This document shows, piece by piece, positions 17,922-27,967 of a stretch of 64,000 bases of DNA. A program made the position numbers and the translations under genes. The stretch is from Bacillus pinisoli (GTDB lineage: Bacteria; Bacillota; Bacilli; Bacillales; SA4), in NCBI RefSeq assembly GCF_023036475.1, contig NZ_JAJQKI010000003.1, forward strand, positions 62,001 through 126,000, in the 5' to 3' direction. Below the pieces are notes generated by a model, which did no database searches, was not told the origin of the DNA, and saw only the letters and a list, made by a program, of their open reading frames with translations. Positions within the stretch are counted from its first letter, which is position 1, and every line of letters begins with the position of its first letter.

Positions 17922-19064
17922 TTAATTACTTATGTGTTTTGCTTTTTCGCGGTTATGTTCTTCCAACGTTCTGGTAAAGATAACCTCTCCCTCTTTTGTA
18001 GCAAGGAAATAAAAATAATCTGTAGCAGATGGATTTAATGCAGCTTCAATGGACATTTGTCCAGCATTGGCAATTGGTCCAATCGGTAACCCTTTAATAA
18101 CATAGGTATTATAAGGAGAGTCAATCTCTAAATCTTCATATAAAACACGATCTTTATGTGCACCTAATGCATAAAGAACAGTAGGGTCTGTTTGCAAAGG
18201 CATATTTGCTTCCATACGATTATAGAATACACTAGAAATGTCTTCTCTGTCTGTCTTTGCAGTAGCTTCCTCCTCTATTAAAGAAGCAAACGTTAACAGT
18301 TCATGTGCTGTCATTTCCTTTTCCGTCATCTCATCCTGATACGTGAAAAGAACATCCTCCGTCTTATCAAGCATCACTTGGACTATTTCTTCAATAGATG
18401 GCTTCTCTGTGTAGAATGGATAAGTGGCCGGGAATAAGTATCCTTCTAATGGATATCGAATATCTTCTTGTAATATTTCTTCTGATAAAACCGAAGGATA
18501 TTGTTCAATTAAACTTGTGATATATTCAGCGTCGTTCATTTTTGCCATTAATTCTTCTTCTGGATATCCAGTTTTCTCAGACACAATCTTTACGATTTGC
18601 TCAATTGTCTTTCCCTCAGGAATGGTTAACGTAAATACAGCATCCTGGAGGATTTTACCTGTCTTTAAACTAGCGATAATCTCTTCAAATGTCATCGTTT
18701 GATTAAGTACATAATCTCCTGCCATAAACCCGGATTCATTTTTAAATTTAACAAAATATTTAAAGACTTTAGCATTCTTGATTATTTCATTTTCCTCTAA
18801 AATATTTGCAATTGATGTAGTAGAAGACCCAATCGGTATGGTAACTTCTACAGGCTCACTATTAGAAGGATTTACTGGCTGCAAAGCTGATTCAATATAT
18901 TTATAACCGAAAATAACTCCAGCAGTAAGTGAAATAAAAATTACTAGAGAAGCTATTAAAACGATTCTTCTTACAAGTTTAGCTTCGCTGTGCTTTTCCA
19001 TTAGCTTTTCTTTATATTCATTTTTATATTGATCCTGATTGGATTCAGATCCAATTGAAGACAT
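17922..19064 (-). CDS. mltG: Endolytic murein transglycosylase MltG (YceG-like)
   Basis: Membrane-anchored lytic transglycosylase that cuts nascent glycan strands. 380 aa: cytoplasmic N-terminus, a membrane helix near residues 34-54, a LysM-like part (TIPIGSSTTSIANIL), then the YceG domain with catalytic Glu in SLIEEEA and LQTDPTVLYALG. The start at 19064 is supported by GGGGGAG seven bases upstream. B. subtilis YrrL occupies the same place. Confidence 0.94.
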   Translation of the reverse strand: MSSIGSESNQDQYKNEYKEKLMEKHSEAKLVRRIVLIASLVIFISLTAGVIFGYKYIESALQPVNPSNSEPVEVTIPIGSSTTSIANILEENEIIKNAKVFKYFVKFKNESGFMAGDYVLNQTMTFEEIIASLKTGKILQDAVFTLTIPEGKTIEQIVKIVSEKTGYPEEELMAKMNDAEYITSLIEQYPSVLSEEILQEDIRYPLEGYLFPATYPFYTEKPSIEEIVQVMLDKTEDVLFTYQDEMTEKEMTAHELLTFASLIEEEATAKTDREDISSVFYNRMEANMPLQTDPTVLYALGAHKDRVLYEDLEIDSPYNTYVIKGLPIGPIANAGQMSIEAALNPSATDYFYFLATKEGEVIFTRTLEEHNREKAKHISN

Positions 19065-19178
19065 AGTTACACTCCCCCTCAACGGAACTATTATACTACA
19101 TTTTCCATCTAATTCGTCAATTAAATACAAAATTTATAGCAATTCCTTTTATTTTGACAGAGTTTAGAAATAGAGCCC

Positions 19179-19211
19179 AAAAAAAAGACGAGCTTTAACA
19201 GCTCATCTTTC
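19179..19211 (-). terminator. Terminator after yrzB
   Basis: Minus strand AAGATGAGCT / AGCTCGTCTT with a five-base loop and a long T-run, just after the yrzB stop. Confidence 0.85.
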
Positions 19212-19222
19212 TTAATCTTATA

Positions 19223-19504
19223 TTACTCTTCTTCTTCTTCATCAAGAAACGTATTTAACATTTCTTCAATAAGATCCCATTCTTCTTCTGTTTCAATAGG
19301 AGATAATTCTCCCTCTTCCGTGTCATTTGCTGTGAAGCTAGAAGCATGGATTTCGATATCCTCTTCATCATCATCTGAACCTAATGGATAGTATAGTACA
19401 TATGATTTTTTAAACTCTTCTGATTCAAATGTGAATAGAACTTCACATAATTGTTCATTTCCATCTTCATCAATTACTGTAATTTGTTTTTCACCGTGTG
19501 TCAT
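19223..19504 (-). CDS. yrzB: DUF1292 family protein YrzB
   Basis: A 93-residue, very acidic soluble protein ([21 protein letters not shown] at the C-terminus) with the DUF1292 core [20 protein letters not shown]. Located directly after ruvX, as in B. subtilis. No established function. GAGGTGAAC lies upstream of the ATG. With ireB and ruvX it forms a three-gene unit conserved in Firmicutes. Confidence 0.9.
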   Translation of the reverse strand: MTHGEKQITVIDEDGNEQLCEVLFTFESEEFKKSYVLYYPLGSDDDEEDIEIHASSFTANDTEEGELSPIETEEEWDLIEEMLNTFLDEEEEE

Positions 19505-19521
19505 AATTAATGTTCACCTCA

Positions 19522-19938
19522 TTAGTTTTTACTATCTAAATAATTTTGAAGAATAACAGAAGCTGCCAGCTTATCAATTACTTTCTTCCTTTTTTTCCGG
19601 CTTACATCAGCCGATATAAGAATTCGCTCTGCAGCCATTGTTGATAATCGCTCGTCCCATAATTGAACTGGTAACTGAAAGGTGTCAACTAATAAGTCCG
19701 CATACTTTTGACAAGCTTCTCCGCGAGGACCAATCGTACCATTCATATTTTTGGGAAAGCCAACGACAATGGAATCAACGTTGTACTCTTTTATTATTTC
19801 CTCTAAACGTTTAAAACCAAACTCCTGTTTTTCTTCATTAATTTGGATGGTCTCAAGTCCTTGAGCTGTCCAGCCCATTTCGTCACTTACTGCCACGCCT
19901 ACTGTCTTTGTACCAACATCTAAACCTAATATTCTCAT
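19522..19938 (-). CDS. ruvX: Holliday junction resolvase-like protein RuvX/YqgF
   Basis: RNase H-fold nuclease (138 aa) with [19 protein letters not shown], the [11 protein letters not shown] segment and the [13 protein letters not shown] motif; conserved Asp and Glu residues are present. The family is implicated in 16S rRNA 5' maturation and possibly junction processing. It lies between ireB and yrzB. Confidence 0.93.
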   Translation of the reverse strand: MRILGLDVGTKTVGVAVSDEMGWTAQGLETIQINEEKQEFGFKRLEEIIKEYNVDSIVVGFPKNMNGTIGPRGEACQKYADLLVDTFQLPVQLWDERLSTMAAERILISADVSRKKRKKVIDKLAASVILQNYLDSKN

Positions 19939-19967
19939 TTGTTACCCCATTGGTGATAAATTCTTAC

Positions 19968-20231
19968 CTATTTTTTGCGGTTGACTAGATACGATTTCAC
20001 TAGTTCTTCGATAATCTCATCCCGTTCAAGCTTTCTAATAATGTTTCTAGCATCTTTATGTCTCGGGATATAAGCAGGATCGCCAGATAATAGATAGCCT
20101 ACAATTTGATTAATGGGATTATAGCCTTTCTCTTGAAGGGCGTCATATACAGTAAACAGAACATCATCTACATTAGTATCTAGCTGCTCATCTTGAAAAT
20201 TAAATTTCATTGTTTTATCAAAAGAGCTCAT
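19968..20231 (-). CDS. IreB family regulatory phosphoprotein (DUF965)
   Basis: An 87-residue protein: [12 protein letters not shown] near the N-terminus and [19 protein letters not shown] in the middle are the IreB signature. In Enterococcus, IreB is phosphorylated by the kinase IreK and modulates cephalosporin resistance; the B. subtilis counterpart is YrzL. Threonine residues near the N-terminus could be phospho-acceptors, which is an inference. First gene of the ireB-ruvX-yrzB cluster. Confidence 0.9.
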   Translation of the reverse strand: MSSFDKTMKFNFQDEQLDTNVDDVLFTVYDALQEKGYNPINQIVGYLLSGDPAYIPRHKDARNIIRKLERDEIIEELVKSYLVNRKK

Positions 20232-20347
20232 GTCTACACCTCACTCTCAAGCAAAAAGCTTGTCAACATTTACCTATATTGTACACTATCAACTATTCAT
20301 AAATAAAGCAAACCATAAAAATAACACTTTTTTTCTCTTTTTATGTA

Positions 20348-20383
20348 TAGGTCTAGTAAGAAAAGCTTACCTTACTAGACCTA
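20348..20383. repeat. Perfect 13-bp inverted repeat between alaS and the ireB gene
   Basis: TAGGTCTAGTAAG, ten-base loop, CTTACTAGACCTA. There is no T-run on the minus strand after the stem, so it is not a standard terminator for alaS. It may be an RNA processing hairpin or a protein site. Confidence 0.75.
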
Positions 20384-20390
20384 GTTTGGT

Positions 20391-23030
20391 TTAAATAGAC
20401 TTTACCCATTCATCAACAAACTGAAGGGCTTCTGTCAATTTGTTAGGTTCTTTACCGCCAGCTTGTGCCATATCAGGTCGGCCTCCACCGCCGCCGCCAC
20501 AACGACTTGCTACTTCTTTAATCAATTTACCAGCATGATACCCTTTTGGTAGTAAGTCTTCCGTTACTCCTGCCAGTAGATTTACTTTATCAGTTCCTGC
20601 TACTGCTCCAAGGATAATAACCCCGGAACCTAGTTTACCTTTCAGGTCATCAACCATTGAACGTAAACTATTCATATCTGTCGCATTAACCTTGCTAGCT
20701 AAAACCTTCACACCATTAATTTCTTTCACTTGATTTATTAGATTGCCAGCCTCAATATTACCTAATTTTGCTGCTAGTGATTCATTCTCGCGTTGTAATT
20801 GTTTCATTTCAAGCTGTAATGTATCAATACGACTTACAAGGTCTTTAGGGTTTGTTTTAAGTTTTCCAGCTGCCTCGTTTAATACTTGTATTTGCTCATT
20901 CATCACACCATAAGCAGCCTTACCTGTTACAGCTTCTATTCTTCTTGTTCCAGCTCCTATTCCTGATTCTGAAACAATTTTAAATAGTCCGATTGCTGCA
21001 GTATTTGGTACGTGGCAACCACCACAAAGTTCAAGGCTATAGTCACCTACTTTTACAACACGGACAACCTCTCCATACTTTTCACCAAATAGGGCCATTG
21101 CTCCCATTTCCTTCGCTTCTTGTAATGAGCGGTTCGAAATATCAACTTCAAGACTTTGCCAAATCTTTTGATTGACGATTTCTTCAATTTGCTCCAATTC
21201 TTCTGGCTTAATTTGTCCAAAATGAGAGAAGTCAAAACGTAGGCGGTCCGTTGTGACTAGAGACCCTGCCTGATTAACATGTTCTCCTAGTACATCCTTT
21301 AGAGCTTGGTGAAGAAGGTGGGTTGCCGTATGGTTCTTAATAATACCACTTCTAAGCTCCTGATCAATGGTAGCTTGGACAGCTGTTCCCTTTTTAATGG
21401 TTCCCTCTTGCACAACCACTTTATGAAGATGTTGACCATTCGGAGCTTTCTGAACATCTTTTACAAGGACCTTTACTCCTTGATTATTCACAAGTAGACC
21501 CTTATCCGCTATTTGTCCACCACTTTCAGCATAAAATGGTGTAGCAGTTAAAACAATCTGCCCTTCTTGCCCTGCATGCAGCTCATCTACAAATTCATTA
21601 CCAGCCACAATCTCAACAACCGTAGTCTCTTCTTCAGGCTTATCATATCCAACGAAGCTACTTTCTACTTTAATATCTCCTAGTACCCCGCCCTGAACCT
21701 GCATAGAGCCTGTCTCTTGTCTTGCTGCTCTAGCTCGTTCTCTTTGGTTATTCATTTCTCTTTCAAAGCCTTCAACATCCAGCTTCATACCTTCTTCTTC
21801 CGCATATTCTTCCGTTAACTCTACTGGGAATCCGTACGTGTCATATAATCGGAAAACGTCAGCACCAGGTATGACGGTTTCGTTTTTCTCTTTTTGAGAA
21901 CGAACCACTGCAGAAAGAATGGCTAATCCTTCATTCAATGTCTCTAGGAATCGTTCTTCCTCATTTTTAATTACCTTTTGAATAAACTCTGTCTTCTCTT
22001 TTACCTCTGGGTAGAAATCAACCATTACTTCAGCAACAACAGGAACTAGTTCATACATAAACGGACGTTGAATGCCAAGTTGCTTAGCATACCTAACTGC
22101 ACGTCTTAATAGTCTACGTAAAACATAACCTCTTCCCTCATTCGAAGGCAATGCCCCATCTCCAACTGCAAACGTTACAGTACGAACATGATCCGCTATG
22201 ACTTTAAATGCTACATCTTTTTCTTTTGATTCTCTGTATTTTTGTCCAGAGATTGACTCCGTTGCTTCAATAATCGGAATAAATAAATCTGTATCAAAGT
22301 TAGTAGGAACTTCTTGAATAACCGAGCACATACGCTCTAAGCCCATACCTGTATCAATATTTTTCTTAGGAAGTGGCGTATATGTACCATCTGGATTATG
22401 GTTAAATTCTGAGAATACTAAGTTCCACACCTCTAAGTAACGCTCATTTTCTCCACCAGGATAAAGTTCCGGATCACTTGGATCGTTTCCATACTCTTCT
22501 CCTCGGTCATAAAAAAGCTCTGTGTTGGGTCCACTTGGGCCTTCTCCAATGTCCCAGAAGTTCCCCTCTAAACGAATAACACGTTCTTTTGGAATCCCTA
22601 CTTCTTCTGTCCAAATTTGATATGCTTCTTCATCTTCAGGATGAATAGTGACAGAAAGTTTTTCTGGGTCAAACCCTATCCAATCTTTACTCGTTAAGAA
22701 CTCCCAAGCCCAATGAATGGATTCTTTCTTAAAGTAATCACCAATCGAGAAGTTACCAAGCATCTCAAAGAAAGTATGATGTCTCGCTGTCTTCCCTACA
22801 TTTTCAATATCATTTGTTCTAATTGATTTTTGTGCATTACAGATGCGTGGGTTTTCAGGAATGACACGCCCGTCAAAGTATTTCTTTAAAGTTGCGACCC
22901 CGCTATTAATCCATAGTAATGAAGGATCTTCATGTGGTACAAGTGAGCGACTTGGCTCAACGGAATGACCTTTTTCTTTAAAGAAATCTAGAAATAGTTG
23001 TCTAACTTGAGCAGATGATAAATGTTTCAC
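20391..23030 (-). CDS. alaS: Alanine-tRNA ligase
   Basis: Charges tRNA-Ala. 879 aa with the class II catalytic domain ([18 protein letters not shown]), the editing domain zinc motifs ([11 protein letters not shown] and CGGCH) and the C-terminal glycine-rich DHHA1 region ([16 protein letters not shown]). Length is normal. A T-box leader with an Ala GCT specifier precedes it, so expression should rise when tRNA-Ala is uncharged. Confidence 0.98.
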   Translation of the reverse strand: MKHLSSAQVRQLFLDFFKEKGHSVEPSRSLVPHEDPSLLWINSGVATLKKYFDGRVIPENPRICNAQKSIRTNDIENVGKTARHHTFFEMLGNFSIGDYFKKESIHWAWEFLTSKDWIGFDPEKLSVTIHPEDEEAYQIWTEEVGIPKERVIRLEGNFWDIGEGPSGPNTELFYDRGEEYGNDPSDPELYPGGENERYLEVWNLVFSEFNHNPDGTYTPLPKKNIDTGMGLERMCSVIQEVPTNFDTDLFIPIIEATESISGQKYRESKEKDVAFKVIADHVRTVTFAVGDGALPSNEGRGYVLRRLLRRAVRYAKQLGIQRPFMYELVPVVAEVMVDFYPEVKEKTEFIQKVIKNEEERFLETLNEGLAILSAVVRSQKEKNETVIPGADVFRLYDTYGFPVELTEEYAEEEGMKLDVEGFEREMNNQRERARAARQETGSMQVQGGVLGDIKVESSFVGYDKPEEETTVVEIVAGNEFVDELHAGQEGQIVLTATPFYAESGGQIADKGLLVNNQGVKVLVKDVQKAPNGQHLHKVVVQEGTIKKGTAVQATIDQELRSGIIKNHTATHLLHQALKDVLGEHVNQAGSLVTTDRLRFDFSHFGQIKPEELEQIEEIVNQKIWQSLEVDISNRSLQEAKEMGAMALFGEKYGEVVRVVKVGDYSLELCGGCHVPNTAAIGLFKIVSESGIGAGTRRIEAVTGKAAYGVMNEQIQVLNEAAGKLKTNPKDLVSRIDTLQLEMKQLQRENESLAAKLGNIEAGNLINQVKEINGVKVLASKVNATDMNSLRSMVDDLKGKLGSGVIILGAVAGTDKVNLLAGVTEDLLPKGYHAGKLIKEVASRCGGGGGGRPDMAQAGGKEPNKLTEALQFVDEWVKSI

Positions 23031-23097
23031 TGTTTCGTCCTCCTAGTTTTTTGATAACAAGCTTTTTTTCCTTAAATTGTTGCTAAGTTCTTGAACA

Positions 23098-23340
23098 ACA
23101 AAAAAACTCCCATCCCCGTTAAAAAACAGGGACGAGAGTTACTCGCGGTACCACCCTGATTATGACAACACATGTTGCCATCACTCAGTTTTTCTGTAAC
23201 GTAGAAATGACGGCAGGTTTTAAATCTGCACTCTGGAATAGCCTTCGGTTACTCTTCATCTAGATTTCCTCTCAGCCTAGGGAAATCCTCTCTAATAGAT
23301 GGGCTGTAGCTTACTCGTTCCTTCATAGTATTAATGTATT
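23098..23340 (-). promoter_or_regulatory. T-box leader of alaS (Ala)
   Basis: The T-box sequence AGGGTGGTACCGCG lies on the minus strand at 23144-23157, followed by a terminator (CTCTCGTCCCTG ... GGGGATGGGAG plus T-run) that competes with the antiterminator. A candidate specifier codon GCT (Ala) is at 23240-23242, followed by A as usual. Confidence 0.93.
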
Positions 23341-23349
23341 ATGCCGATT

Positions 23350-23379
23350 ATTATAGACAAAGCTTCTACCCTTTGTCAA
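23350..23379 (-). promoter_or_regulatory. Consensus SigA promoter of alaS
   Basis: Minus strand TTGACA (23374-23379), 18-bp spacer, TATAAT (23350-23355): both hexamers perfect. The -35 overlaps the stop codon of yrrI. The predicted leader is about 310 nt and contains the T-box. Confidence 0.85.
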
Positions 23380-24437
23380 TGTTTTGTAAAATGGGCTTTT
23401 GCGTGTAGTAAAATAACCTTTAAAATGGCAAGCATGGGGACAGCAAGTATTAACCCAATTATTCCTCCAATTTCTCCACCGGCCAACAAAGCAAACATGA
23501 TAAATACTGGATGCATATGCAAGCTTTTACCGACAATGAGTGGGGACAATAGGTTACCTTCAATAAACTGAATGACAAAAATGAGAATGATTACAAATAC
23601 CACGACTTTCCCTGATATCGTCACAGCAATGAAAACAGCTGGAACTGCTCCTATAATAGGCCCAAAATAAGGGATGATATTCGTAATTCCTACAATAATA
23701 CCAAGCAGTAAGGGGTACTTCATTCCTATTAACCAAAACCCAAAGGTAGAAATAAGTCCTACCATTACACAGACTAGCAATTGCCCTCTAATATAGTTCC
23801 CTAAAGATTGGTCAATATCTTTTAAGAAACGTATCCCACTTTTCCGATAACGTCTCGGCGTTAAGTACCAAGCAGCTTTTTTGATCTGGTCATAGTCCTT
23901 TAACATGTAAAAGACGATAAACGGGATAATCAAAATAATTAATACATAATTTATGATACTTCTAAGCGTAGTAATTACATTCTCTAGAATTACTTCAATT
24001 GCTTCTTCCCCGCCATTAAGAAATTCTTCAATCCGTGCATGAACACCGTCTGGCAACTGTTCCGTTTGTTGGTGAATTACATTCGACCACTGTCGATATT
24101 TTTCAAACAGCTCAGGTACATTATTAGCAAATTCTCTAATCTGAATAACCACTTGTGGAATTCCTTTGTAAATTCCAAGAGCAATACCCCCAAAGAACAA
24201 ACCGTAAATAATTAAAATTGCGATCGGACGAGGGATATTATAATTATGAATTTTTTCAATAAACGGATGGAGGAGATACGTAATGAAAGAAGCAACTAAG
24301 AAGGGAATGAATATCGCGATAATGACACGATAAATGGGTATCCATATTGGTTCGAGCATAATGAATACATAAATACATAATAAAAATAACAATAAGGTTA
24401 GTATACGAACTAGCCATTCTGTATTGATCTTCTTCAC
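23376..24437 (-). CDS. yrrI: AI-2E family transporter YrrI
   Basis: Polytopic membrane protein (353 aa) of the PerM/AI-2E exporter family, with about seven to eight helices and the conserved C-terminal part GIVVGITNIIPYFGPIIGAVPA. Substrate unknown; the autoinducer assignment of the family is weak, and some members are Na+/H+ antiporters. The start is GTG at 24437 (GGGAGG eight bases upstream) rather than GTG at 24443, which is too close to that site. Confidence 0.88.
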   Translation of the reverse strand: MKKINTEWLVRILTLLLFLLCIYVFIMLEPIWIPIYRVIIAIFIPFLVASFITYLLHPFIEKIHNYNIPRPIAILIIYGLFFGGIALGIYKGIPQVVIQIREFANNVPELFEKYRQWSNVIHQQTEQLPDGVHARIEEFLNGGEEAIEVILENVITTLRSIINYVLIILIIPFIVFYMLKDYDQIKKAAWYLTPRRYRKSGIRFLKDIDQSLGNYIRGQLLVCVMVGLISTFGFWLIGMKYPLLLGIIVGITNIIPYFGPIIGAVPAVFIAVTISGKVVVFVIILIFVIQFIEGNLLSPLIVGKSLHMHPVFIMFALLAGGEIGGIIGLILAVPMLAILKVILLHAKAHFTKH

Positions 24438-24561
24438 TGACACTCCCTCCCAGTATTAATGTGAAACGGAGGTCGCGCAATTATACATGTAGATTTGGAG
24501 TTGTTAGCGGAAGGAGAGAACGGATGTCTTGCAAAACCACATTTTCCATACTCAAACAACT

Positions 24562-24590
24562 AAAAAAAGGATCCCCCAAAAGGGATCCTA
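24562..24590 (-). terminator. Terminator of the recD2-yrrD-yrzR-yrzQ run
   Basis: Minus strand GGATCCC, TTTT, GGGGGATCC, then seven T residues. Confidence 0.9.
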
Positions 24591-24600
24591 CAGGTTTGGT

Positions 24601-24732
24601 TTACCACATTTTTGAAATACGTCGACGGAGTTTTCTTACGGGTCTGCTAGACATCATATCGTTTTCTTGAGCCTTGTGAAATGCATAGGCACCAATTCCA
24701 GCTGCAATTAAAGATGTTAATGTTCGATTCAT
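24601..24732 (-). CDS. yrzQ: YrzQ family small protein (DUF3918)
   Basis: A 43-residue peptide MNRTLTSLIAAGIGAYAFHK followed by a polar and then very basic tail (RPVRKLRRRISKMW). A short glycine- and alanine-rich hydrophobic stretch could insert in membrane. Size, composition and place between yrrI and yrzR match B. subtilis YrzQ. GAGGAG lies ten bases upstream of the ATG. Function unknown. Confidence 0.75.
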   Translation of the reverse strand: MNRTLTSLIAAGIGAYAFHKAQENDMMSSRPVRKLRRRISKMW

Positions 24733-24753
24733 GCTGTATCCACTCCTCTTTCA

Positions 24754-24942
24754 TTACATATTTATAATTCGTTCTTCTTCACCAAATAAATCATCAAGTG
24801 AGCTCAACGTTCCATCTTCTTCTACCTGATGAACGTTCATAATCCCTTTAGATATGGAAAGCTCAATGAAGCAGTTCCAACAATAGTATTGGTTTACACC
24901 TATTTTACCTATATCTTTACTCTTACAATTTGGGCACTGCAC
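24754..24942 (-). CDS. yrzR: YrzR-like zinc-ribbon protein
   Basis: A 62-residue protein with two CxxC pairs (CPNC at residues 3-6 and CWNC at 21-24) that should bind one zinc, then an acidic tail. Matches B. subtilis YrzR in position between yrzQ and yrrD. Role unknown; a nucleic-acid or protein-binding ribbon is plausible. Confidence 0.8.
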   Translation of the reverse strand: MQCPNCKSKDIGKIGVNQYYCWNCFIELSISKGIMNVHQVEEDGTLSSLDDLFGEEERIINM

Positions 24943-24967
24943 GATTTTTCTGGGGCCTCCTTATTTA

Positions 24968-25438
24968 TCACGTGTCAATTTCAATCATGACGATATCCTC
25001 ACCGAACTGTAACGGATGTTTACTGTTAATTACTCGTTTTCCCTCTGACAAGTCAGCGAAGAAACCTTCCGATACTTCATACCCTACAATAGTGCCCAAA
25101 TTTTCATCAAAATATACATCGTCTACAATGCCCAGTTTCTCTCCTTCTGTTGTATAAAGGAGTTGTCCCAGTAATCCATGATGGTGACATAAATAATGAT
25201 TAGTTTTTGTAAACCCTGTATGAAGAGTTTCCTTGTTAATCATAACACCATCTTTACCAAAGGAGAGGATATCATTAAAATGAATAAATCGATCACGTTC
25301 AAAGAAGCCCTTAACATCAACAATGACAGCCTCAATGGAACCTTCATCTGAGACTTGTAAATCTGAAACAACACCTATCGTTTTTCCAGTGACTGAATCA
25401 AATACAGGTTGACCTTTTAAAAGACTAAACGTTCGCAA
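24968..25438 (-). CDS. yrrD: PRC-barrel domain protein YrrD
   Basis: A 156-residue protein made of two PRC-barrel repeats (GQPVFDSVTGKTIGVVSDLQ and GQLLYTTEGEKLGIVDDVYF). Such small beta-barrels act in RNA processing and photosynthetic reaction centres, but no role is set for YrrD. The start is TTG at 25438, with GGGGAG about seven bases upstream. Confidence 0.9.
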   Translation of the reverse strand: MRTFSLLKGQPVFDSVTGKTIGVVSDLQVSDEGSIEAVIVDVKGFFERDRFIHFNDILSFGKDGVMINKETLHTGFTKTNHYLCHHHGLLGQLLYTTEGEKLGIVDDVYFDENLGTIVGYEVSEGFFADLSEGKRVINSKHPLQFGEDIVMIEIDT

Positions 25439-25477
25439 AAGTACTCCCCGCCTTTCCGAACATTTTTATCCTTTGTA

Positions 25478-27823
25478 TTAATCCATAAAGTCATACGGAG
25501 AAACGTTTACCATAGCCGCTCGTTCTGCCTCTACAGATAGCTCAAACTCTGCTGTTTCAACCTCTAAAGCACCTTTTCCAATCATACCCTTTACACGATC
25601 TGTTAACGATGTTTGACGTGTTTTATCTTCTGTTCTCTGTATACCCTGTAATAACGTATCTTCTTCGCCACATAAGATTAGAAACTCCTTACTACGTGTA
25701 ATCGCCGTGTAAATCAGATTTCTTCTTAACATTCGATAATAACTTTTCACGACTGGGAAAATAACAATCGGAAATTCACTACCTTGAGATTTATGTACAG
25801 AGCAACAATAAGCATGTGTAATCTGACTAAGATCCTGTTTTTTATAGGTTACTTCCGTTCCTTCAAACGCAATAACCACAAGGTCCTCTTTTTCTATATT
25901 TTCTTTTGCATAAAAGATTGAAACAATTTCACCCATGTCTCCATTAAATACATTTTGTTCAGGCTGATTCACCAGTTGTAACACTTTATCACCCGTTCGG
26001 TAGACCTTATCACCGAATGATATTTCTCGCTTTTGGTCAGTCTTAGGGTTAAATAATCCTTGAAGCTCTTCGTTTAATTTGTCAATTCCCGCAGGTCCAC
26101 GATACATCGGTGCTAATACTTGTATATCTCTTGGAGCAAAGCCTTTTTTCACGGCATTTGCACATACTTTTTTGACAACATCAATGACCTGATACTGATT
26201 ACATTTAAGGAAGGATCGGTCAGATTTGGCTGCCATTATATCATGCGGTAATGTGCCTTTTTTAATATCGTGTGCTAGTTCTACAATGGTTGAATCCTCT
26301 GACTGACGGAAAATATCAACTAAACGGACGGTAGGTATTTGTTCTGTATGTAACAAATCCTTTAATACCTGCCCTGGGCCTACTGATGGAAGCTGATCTT
26401 CGTCACCTACTAAGATGACTTGAATATGCTGTGGCAGCGATTTAAACAGTTGGTTGGCTAGCCAAATATCAACCATTGAAACTTCATCCACAATTAGTAT
26501 TTTTCCATCAATCGGATTATCCTCATCATGATCAAATCCATCAACACCATTCCAGCCGAGTAGTCGATGAATGGTTACAGCAGGGAGTCCTGTAGATTCA
26601 TTCATTCGCTTTGCTGCTCTTCCAGTCGGAGCGACGAGCACAAACGGAAAAGGCTCTTCCTTTTTATAATCCTTTGGATCTAATGAGCATCCATGAAGCT
26701 CTGCATACAATTCAACAATACCTTTAATCACTGTAGTTTTACCCGTACCAGGTCCACCCGTTAAAAGCAGCATAGGAGAAGAAAGAGCTTTTTGGATAGC
26801 ATCCTTTTGTGAAGGAGCATAATGTACTTTTAACCTCTCTTCTAACCCACCAAGAGCAAGTAAAAACTCTGATTCTGGAAATGAGTCTACATACTCCTCC
26901 TGACTCAGTAAACGTTTAATACTTGTTACAAATCCTTTTTCAGCAAAGTACAGAGAAGGTAAATAATATCTACTGTCCTCGAAAATAAGTCTTCCTTCCT
27001 CCACTAGAAATTCAAGTTGTAACGAGATATCTTCTGTTGGCATTTGTTCATATGGATTAGCGTTAAGTAAATGCTTTACACGTTCAATTAACTGCTCACC
27101 ATATAGATAGACGTGGCCTTCTTGCATGCTAAATTGATCAATGACATACAGACAAGCTGCCTTAATACGTTCTGGATGCTTTCCTGTCATTCCAATTCCC
27201 TTACCAAGTTCATCAGCTTTTGCAAACCCGATGCCTTCTACGTCTGAGATTAATTGATAAGGGTTTTTTGAAATGATTTCTAACGTTTGATCACGGTAAG
27301 TTTGGTAAATCTTCATGGAAAGTTGTGGACCAAACCCGTATTGAGATAACGTAACCATGACCTTCTCTAAACCTTGATGTTCCAACAAGGTTTTTGCCAG
27401 TTCCTTAGCCTTGTCTGCTGCTAATTGAGGAACCTTTTGTAATATATCTGGATTGTTTAGTATCTTATTGATTGCATCTTCCCCAAGAGCCTCTACAATT
27501 TTTTCAGCGGTCTTTTTTCCGATTCCCTTAAAGAGATCACTTGATAAATACAAGATAATTCCTTGCTCTGTTTTAGGTATCTCTTTTTGGAAATGATTCA
27601 CATGATACTGAATCCCAAACTTAGGATGGTCTTTAAATACCCCAAAAAAGGTATACGTTTCATGGTCCTGTAAAAGAGGAAAATAGCCTGTGACAATGGC
27701 CTCCTTGTCCTCATAGTTTTCAGTTGTTTCTTCAATGCGTATTCTAAGTACCGTATAAAGATTAGAATCATTGTGGAATATGGTGACAAGCGGATGACCT
27801 TTTATGTATTTCTCTTCTGTCAT
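25478..27823 (-). CDS. recD2: ATP-dependent 5'-3' DNA helicase RecD2
   Basis: Helicase linked to replication-fork progression and mismatch repair in B. subtilis (YrrC). 781 aa: N-terminal OB-like region, helix-hairpin-helix (SSDLFKGIGKKTAEKIVEAL), Walker A GGPGTGKTTVIKG, Walker B ILIVDEVSMVD, motif around VGDEDQLPSVGPG, and the C-terminal SVHKSQGSEFPIV with an SH3-like insert before it. ATG at 27823 has GAGGGGAG upstream. Confidence 0.96.
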   Translation of the reverse strand: MTEEKYIKGHPLVTIFHNDSNLYTVLRIRIEETTENYEDKEAIVTGYFPLLQDHETYTFFGVFKDHPKFGIQYHVNHFQKEIPKTEQGIILYLSSDLFKGIGKKTAEKIVEALGEDAINKILNNPDILQKVPQLAADKAKELAKTLLEHQGLEKVMVTLSQYGFGPQLSMKIYQTYRDQTLEIISKNPYQLISDVEGIGFAKADELGKGIGMTGKHPERIKAACLYVIDQFSMQEGHVYLYGEQLIERVKHLLNANPYEQMPTEDISLQLEFLVEEGRLIFEDSRYYLPSLYFAEKGFVTSIKRLLSQEEYVDSFPESEFLLALGGLEERLKVHYAPSQKDAIQKALSSPMLLLTGGPGTGKTTVIKGIVELYAELHGCSLDPKDYKKEEPFPFVLVAPTGRAAKRMNESTGLPAVTIHRLLGWNGVDGFDHDEDNPIDGKILIVDEVSMVDIWLANQLFKSLPQHIQVILVGDEDQLPSVGPGQVLKDLLHTEQIPTVRLVDIFRQSEDSTIVELAHDIKKGTLPHDIMAAKSDRSFLKCNQYQVIDVVKKVCANAVKKGFAPRDIQVLAPMYRGPAGIDKLNEELQGLFNPKTDQKREISFGDKVYRTGDKVLQLVNQPEQNVFNGDMGEIVSIFYAKENIEKEDLVVIAFEGTEVTYKKQDLSQITHAYCCSVHKSQGSEFPIVIFPVVKSYYRMLRRNLIYTAITRSKEFLILCGEEDTLLQGIQRTEDKTRQTSLTDRVKGMIGKGALEVETAEFELSVEAERAAMVNVSPYDFMD

Positions 27824-27841
27824 CAGGGCTCCCCTCCTCTC

Positions 27842-27955
27842 TTTACATAGGCCCTTTTCTAAACGATAAATACTACATTTAACGTTAAAAGTAAGTTCAA
27901 CTTTAGATGAAATTGGTTAAAAAGCAACAAAGTTTTAGAAAAGAGCCTTTACATA
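27842..27955. mobile_element. 98-bp MITE-like element with 8-bp direct repeats
   Basis: The element spans 27850-27947. Its ends are GGCCCTTTTCTAAA and, inverted, GGCTCTTTTCTAAA (13 of 14 equal). Both sides carry TTTACATA (27842-27849 and 27948-27955), as a target-site duplication would. The interior holds the palindrome TTTAACGTTAAA and no reading frame. It lies between recD2 and the TPR gene. Confidence 0.75.
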
Positions 27956-27967
27956 AGTTGATTAGTT

